In this document: positions 59,812 through 64,000 of the stretch, one piece after another
Numbering within the stretch: position 1 is the stretch's first letter
Layout of the letters: each line of letters begins with the position of its first letter
Source of the DNA: Peromyscus leucopus
Taxonomy: Eukaryota > Chordata > Mammalia > Rodentia > Cricetidae
Length of the DNA stretch: 64,000 nt
NCBI RefSeq assembly: GCF_004664715.2
Contig: NC_051063.1
Location: 116,050,829 to 116,114,828 of the forward strand
Reading direction: 5' to 3'
The notes under the pieces: generated by a model
Told to the model about the DNA's origin: nothing
The model's database searches: none
The model's input: the letters and a program-made list of their open reading frames with translations, nothing else
Made by a program: the position numbers and the translations under genes

Positions 59812-61510
59812 CTTAGGGTTTCTATTGCTGTAGTGAAATACCATGACCGAAAACAATTTGAAGGAAAATGGTTTATTTCATCCTACAATTCTCAGGTCAT
59901 ATTCAGTCACTGAGAGATGTCAGGGCACTATCTCAAGCCAGAAACCTCGAGGCTGGAGCTGAAGCAGAGACCATGAAGGAGTGCTTCTTACTAGCTAGCT
60001 TGCTCATCATGGTTTGTTCATTCTAACCTCCTCCTTCTTCCTCTTCCTCTCTTTCCTCTTCTTCTTCTCCTTTCTTCTTCCTCTCCCTCTTTCTCCTCTT
60101 CTGCTATTTGTTTCTAATTAAAACAGAAGTAGATCACTTCCCTCTCCCCTTTCTCCTTTCAGAAGCTCCAGATACCTTCCCTCCAACCTCTCCCATGTCA
60201 CCTCACTCTCACGCTGTTAGGTTTTCTTTGATTTTATTAGTGTGTGTAAGAACAAATATATATATAAACATGTTGGGTCTGTTTTTGTTCTTCATGTGTA
60301 TATGGTTTCAAGGCTGGTCACTACACATTGGACAACCAATAAGGGGCTCATCTTGGCAGAGGTAATTTTTTGTTCTCCCAGGAGTCAATAGTTGCCTATA
60401 GTTCTTTGTCTAGGGATGAGACACTAAGAAATTTCCCCCTTTCACTTTAACATGTTGATTGCTATTAGCATTGTTTAAGATTTATTTATGCAGTCACTTC
60501 TGGGAGTGACTTTCATTGCAGATTTTTTGGTATTCTGGCTCTTGCAATCTTTCTGGCTCATCTTCCACTATGTTCTCTGAGCCATAGATATAGGACCTTT
60601 GATGTAGATATGTCCATTGGGTTTCCCATAATCTATTGTCTCTACATTCTGTCTAGTTGTATTTTGTGTATTTGTTGTAAAGAGAAGCTTCTTTGAAGGG
60701 ACTTGGTAGCCATATTTGTCTGTAAGTATAAGGATAAGATTTAGAATGTCATAAGAAAGGAATTATGCTGGTCTAGCAAAGTGAAGGTAGTGTATTCTTT
60801 TCTAAAGTTCATGATCGTCCTAACCCTGGGAAGCTGTCTAGGTTTCTAGTACCAGGCAAGACTTCCCTGGGGCAGAGTACGTCTTAAGTACATGTGAGTG
60901 CCACTTAGTGCACATTTATGAGTTTTTAAAATTTATTTATCTTGTCATGTTGATCATTGTCATGCTTCATAGGTGTTTCTGTTGGATAGGACTGTTTAAT
61001 TGCTTCCCTCCCTTGTTAGTGTACATAGTATTTTCTAGAATCATGAAAACTAGACCACATAAGAGGCTTTCAGGATATATTCACTTTAAGTTATCTGAAT
61101 CATGTGTCCTAAGCATGTGGTATCTTTAATAATAGGGGCATACCCTCAACTTCTGGGAGGTAACCAAGGGATATATTGGTAACTACTATTGTTTTGGAAA
61201 TCACTTGGACTATGCAGAAAAACCCTTCAAAATAGTTTTTTTTCATGTCTAGTACTAGGTTTTTTTTAGTCTCTCATTCTTTTGTGGAATTTTGTTACCC
61301 CAAGTGTCAGCCTGCTTTTTTATATGCCCCAAGACTTACCTGCCCAGTGATGGCAGTGCTGTTAGTGGGCAGGGACCTCTCGCATTAAACATTAATCAAA
61401 AATGTTCCACAGAATTGCCTGTAAGTCATATTTAGTCATTTTCTCATTTAACATTTCTCTTCCCAGATTTGTCTACATTTGTGTTAAGTTGACAAAAACC
61501 AACCAAGACA
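59812..61510 (-). mobile_element. Rodent LTR-like repeat, split by an L1 3'UTR
   Basis: The left half is at 59812-60022 ('ttagggtttctattgctgta', 'ggaaaatggtttatttcatc', 'ctggagctgaagcagagacc'). The right half is at 61308-61510 ('cagcctgcttttttatatgc', 'gtgttaagttgacaaaaacc'). The two halves are contiguous in the complete opposite-orientation copy at 62395-62776. The gap (60023-61307) is filled by a CT-rich run and antisense L1. Confidence 0.7.
60118..61305 (-). mobile_element. L1 3'UTR, antisense, inserted in the LTR-like repeat
   Basis: 'ttctttgtctagggatgaga', 'cactttaacatgttgattgc', 'cttgcaatctttctggctca' and 'aattatgctggtctagcaaa' are the reverse of the 3'UTR text found in sense at 63568-64000. 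A CT-rich run (60022-60110) precedes it. Confidence 0.7.
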
Positions 61511-62394
61511 TCTTCCAAACTCCTTACTACTCATTCTTGGAAGACTTACAGGAGACTTTCAAACATGTACACATTCTTATAATGCTTCTTAAACAGTTTT
61601 TTGGACAAAACAGTCCTTAAATTTTGCTTCCAAGAATAATACTCAAGTTCGTTGTTCACACAGACAGTGACAAATAGCTTTAGTCCTCTTTTGGCTAATA
61701 GCCTATGTAGCACATTACTTATTTCTATTTCAGATACTCTCATGACATGAAAAATACTATCTTGTAATTGATACAGTGCAACTTAAACAACCAGAAAGGG
61801 TAAGAGTAAAGAGACAGTGAAATGTGCACCCATGTTGGAAGTAGCAAAACACGAGGCAGCATCCTAGACTCACGTTTCTGTGAAGACTTTGTACATAGTA
61901 CTATGTCTCTCTAAGCCTCAGCTCTCTTTGTAGGATATGACCTGTACCTTGAAAGAGTGAGAGGAAGAATGTTTCATTTAAATATAGTGTTCATCCTTCC
62001 ATCTTTATCAACTACTCTTCTGATAAGCATTCAGGATGATGGAATGATGAGAAGGGCCTGCCTGTTGTTTATTTCATCCCTCCAGACCTCATGCAAGGAC
62101 CCAAGGTCAGTACTGCCATAAGGTGAGGAAGAGAGCAAGGTTAGGATTTTTATTGTAGATAATGTTCTCATTGATGTAATGAATTAGAAACAACTCCTCC
62201 TATATACAGTCATCTACATCTGTAGCCTGGAAGTTAGAATTAAATACTATATTACCAGGTTTAAGTAAAATCAAAAGCACCATGCAAGATTTCAAAGGAG
62301 GGAACCAACCAACAGTCCTACTCGTTATGATGCTTACTCATCACAATGACCAGCATGCCACCATAACCCTAAGGCATGTATACCTTGGTGGTAA
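61511..62394. other. Unassigned sequence, possible MIR remnant
   Basis: No gene recognised. Positions 61900-61940 ('tatgtctctctaagcctcag') may be a reversed MIR core. Confidence 0.4.
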
Positions 62395-62776
62395 CTGTAC
62401 TGGCTAGTTTTGTGTGTCCACTTGACACAAGCTAGAATCATCAGAGAGCCAAGAAAATGCCTCCATGAGATCCTGCTGAAAGGCATTTTCTCAATTAGTG
62501 ATCTATGGGGGAGGATCCAGCCCATGGTGGGTGGTGCCATTCCTGGGCTGGTAGTCATGGATTCTATAAGAAATCAGGCTAAATAAACCATGTGATGCAA
62601 GCCAGTTAGCAGCACCTCTCCATGACCTCAGCATTAGTTCTTGCCTCCAAGATCCTGACCTGACTTCCTTCAGTGATGAAAAGAAATGTGGAAATATAAG
62701 TCAAATAAACCCTTTTCACCCTAACTTACTTTTTGATTATGGTATTTCATTGCAGCAATAGAAATCCTAACTAAGA
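62395..62776 (+). mobile_element. Rodent LTR-like repeat, near complete
   Basis: 'ctggctagttttgtgtgtcc', 'acttgacacaagctagaatc', 'cccatggtgggtggtgccat', 'gtcaaataaacccttttcac' (AATAAA signal) and 'cagcaatagaaatcctaact'. It is the unbroken, opposite-orientation homologue of 59812-61510. It is most like a MaLR-type LTR; class not certain. Confidence 0.65.
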
Positions 62777-62779
62777 GAT

Positions 62780-64000
62780 TAATCAACAGATCTATCATTG
62801 AGTTTAAGACCCACTTAATAAGAAGGAACTCATGCCTAGTACTTGAAACCTAGCCAACTACTGAAGTCATGGATCTTTCAGAAGAACCTTCAACAACCAC
62901 TCCACTAAACTGGTATAATTCCTAACTACATTCTAACTAGCCCTTATACTCAAAGGTTAGTATAGTCCTCATCCTTCTTCTAGGAAACTTCTCTTTGCAA
63001 CAGATGGAGACCTTTACAAAAAACCACAACCAATCAATTGCATAGTTGTAGAGCCCAGCTCTAATGGATACATCCTTAAAACAATGCCCACACCCAAGTA
63101 TGGTGATATTTTATTTGTACTGAAATGTGATTTTATTTGTATGTTAATAAATAAAGTTCCCCGGGGGTCAGAGCTATTAGCAAGCCATAGCAAAAGCTGG
63201 GTGGTGGTGGTGCACGCCTTTAATCCCAGCACTTAGTAGGCAGAGCTAAGTAGATCTCTGTGTGTTCAAGGATACAGCCAGCATTGGAGACACATACCTT
63301 TAATCTCAATACCAACTATAGAAGACCTGGAGGTCTGTACAGACAGGCAGTGACTAGGAGGTTAAGTGGTTGGGTTTACAACCAATGAGGAGGCAGAACA
63401 GAAACTCTATAAAAAAAGACAAACACAGGAAGTAGCTCTCTTTTGAGAGGTACAGTGACAGTGAAGGGTAAGGTTTTTAGCTCTTAGCTATTGCTCTGTC
63501 CTCTTGGCTTTCACCTCTGTATTGGCTCTGTGTTTCTTATTTAATAAAATGGTTGGTTACATCTACACCCAAGGCTTAGTAAACATGGCCGAAGAGGGGG
63601 CAGAAAGATCGTAAAAGCCAGAGGATCAGGGAGTCTGCTGTGAGATTGTGTCTCCTAGTAATGTCAGAATCTATACATAAAATGTATGACCAACATAATT
63701 GCCTAAACATGACCTGAACAATGATAACAACAATTGATATATTAAATTGGAGAGAAGAAAGCCCATGGAGCTTCAGTCCTACAAAGAGGACTACAGGAAA
63801 ATATGGAATGCTAAGAGTGGAAGAAATAGTAGTCTAGGAAAGAGCACACCTACTGGTTATCCAATATCAAATGATCAGCTCTGAAGACATATATTCAAAT
63901 AACATTATACAGACTGAGCAGGTTTATATAGGATTATATATGCATAGAGGTTATATTTGAGATTAGATATGTTAATAGATGCACATATATGCATGGAACA
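62780..64000 (+). mobile_element. L1 3'UTR, sense, interrupted by a solo LTR
   Basis: 'cctcatccttcttctaggaa', 'gtagagcccagctctaatgg' and 'gatacatccttaaaacaatg' lead up to 63098. 'cccaaggcttagtaaacatg', 'gaagagggggcagaaagatc' and 'tggttatccaatatcaaatg' continue from 63568 to the end of the window. Removing 63099-63567 plus one 6-bp repeat restores continuous L1 text. The element runs off the window. Confidence 0.78.
63099..63567 (+). mobile_element. Solo LTR with B1-like segment, 6-bp target duplication (copy 2)
   Basis: A 469-bp unit starts TATGGTGATA (terminal TG decayed to TA) and ends ACATCTACA. It is flanked by 'cccaag' at 63093-63098 and 63568-63573. It contains a B1-like stretch ('ggtggtggtgcacgccttta', 'atcccagcacttagtaggca'), a TATA-like 'ctataaaaaaag' near 63406 and AATAAA at 63543 close to the right end. 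It shares the layout of the LTR at 40073 but differs in sequence. Confidence 0.82.

Overview
The window is mammalian, non-coding and dominated by rodent repeats. The young B1 SINEs (20815, 26830, 38711 and others) carry the 'ccaggaaaggcgcaaagcta'-type arm, which I associate with cricetid rodents (hamster, vole, deer mouse) rather than Mus. This assignment is inference from repeat sequence. CpG is depleted and there are long (CA)n, (TC)n and (GGAA)n tracts. I found no intact protein-coding gene, no tRNA or rRNA gene, no CRISPR array and no bacterial feature. The longest ORFs are remnants of L1 ORF2, translations of microsatellites, or antisense shadows.

Layout. 0-9.8 kb: old SINEs (B4, B3, ID), MIR, a split MER5A-like element and old antisense L1 fragments in AT-rich sequence. 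9.85-17.1 kb: an old antisense L1 with younger insertions inside it (a B1, a ~2.1 kb sense L1, a ~0.1 kb L1 3' tail and a large TC/AC microsatellite). 18-20.8 kb: L1 3' ends and a solo LTR-like element. 21-24.8 kb: 3.8 kb I could not classify. 24.8-33.3 kb: mostly unique sequence with a rearranged antisense L1 (26.1-27.6 kb), MIRs and a B4. 33.7-38.4 kb: a sense L1 spanning ORF1 to 3'UTR but missing most of ORF2, with an LTR inserted and a perfect (GGAA)20 tract. 38.4-41.8 kb: older L1, a B1 with perfect target duplications, a MaLR-like LTR, and a sense L1 that contains an inverted ORF2 block and a solo LTR. 42-50.6 kb: mostly unique sequence with scattered SINEs. 50.6-53 kb: the best candidate regulatory interval (GC box, strong CTCF-type motif, TATA box, consensus splice donor). 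53-59 kb: MIR, LTR and B1 copies. 59-64 kb: a probable recent mRNA retrocopy with a 51-base poly(T) face, then an inverted arrangement of LTR-like repeats and L1 3'UTRs, ending in a second solo LTR with a perfect 6-bp target duplication.

No genes work together here. The window records successive retrotransposition. The observations most worth checking are the CTCF/TATA/splice-donor cluster (52.1-52.45 kb), the two solo LTRs that carry B1-like sequence (40.07 and 63.10 kb), the inverted block inside an L1 (39.52-39.96 kb) and the retrocopy at 59.03 kb. I did not find a convincing undescribed biological system. Repeat names come from recognising consensus-like sequence by eye. Boundaries are approximate unless target duplications are given.
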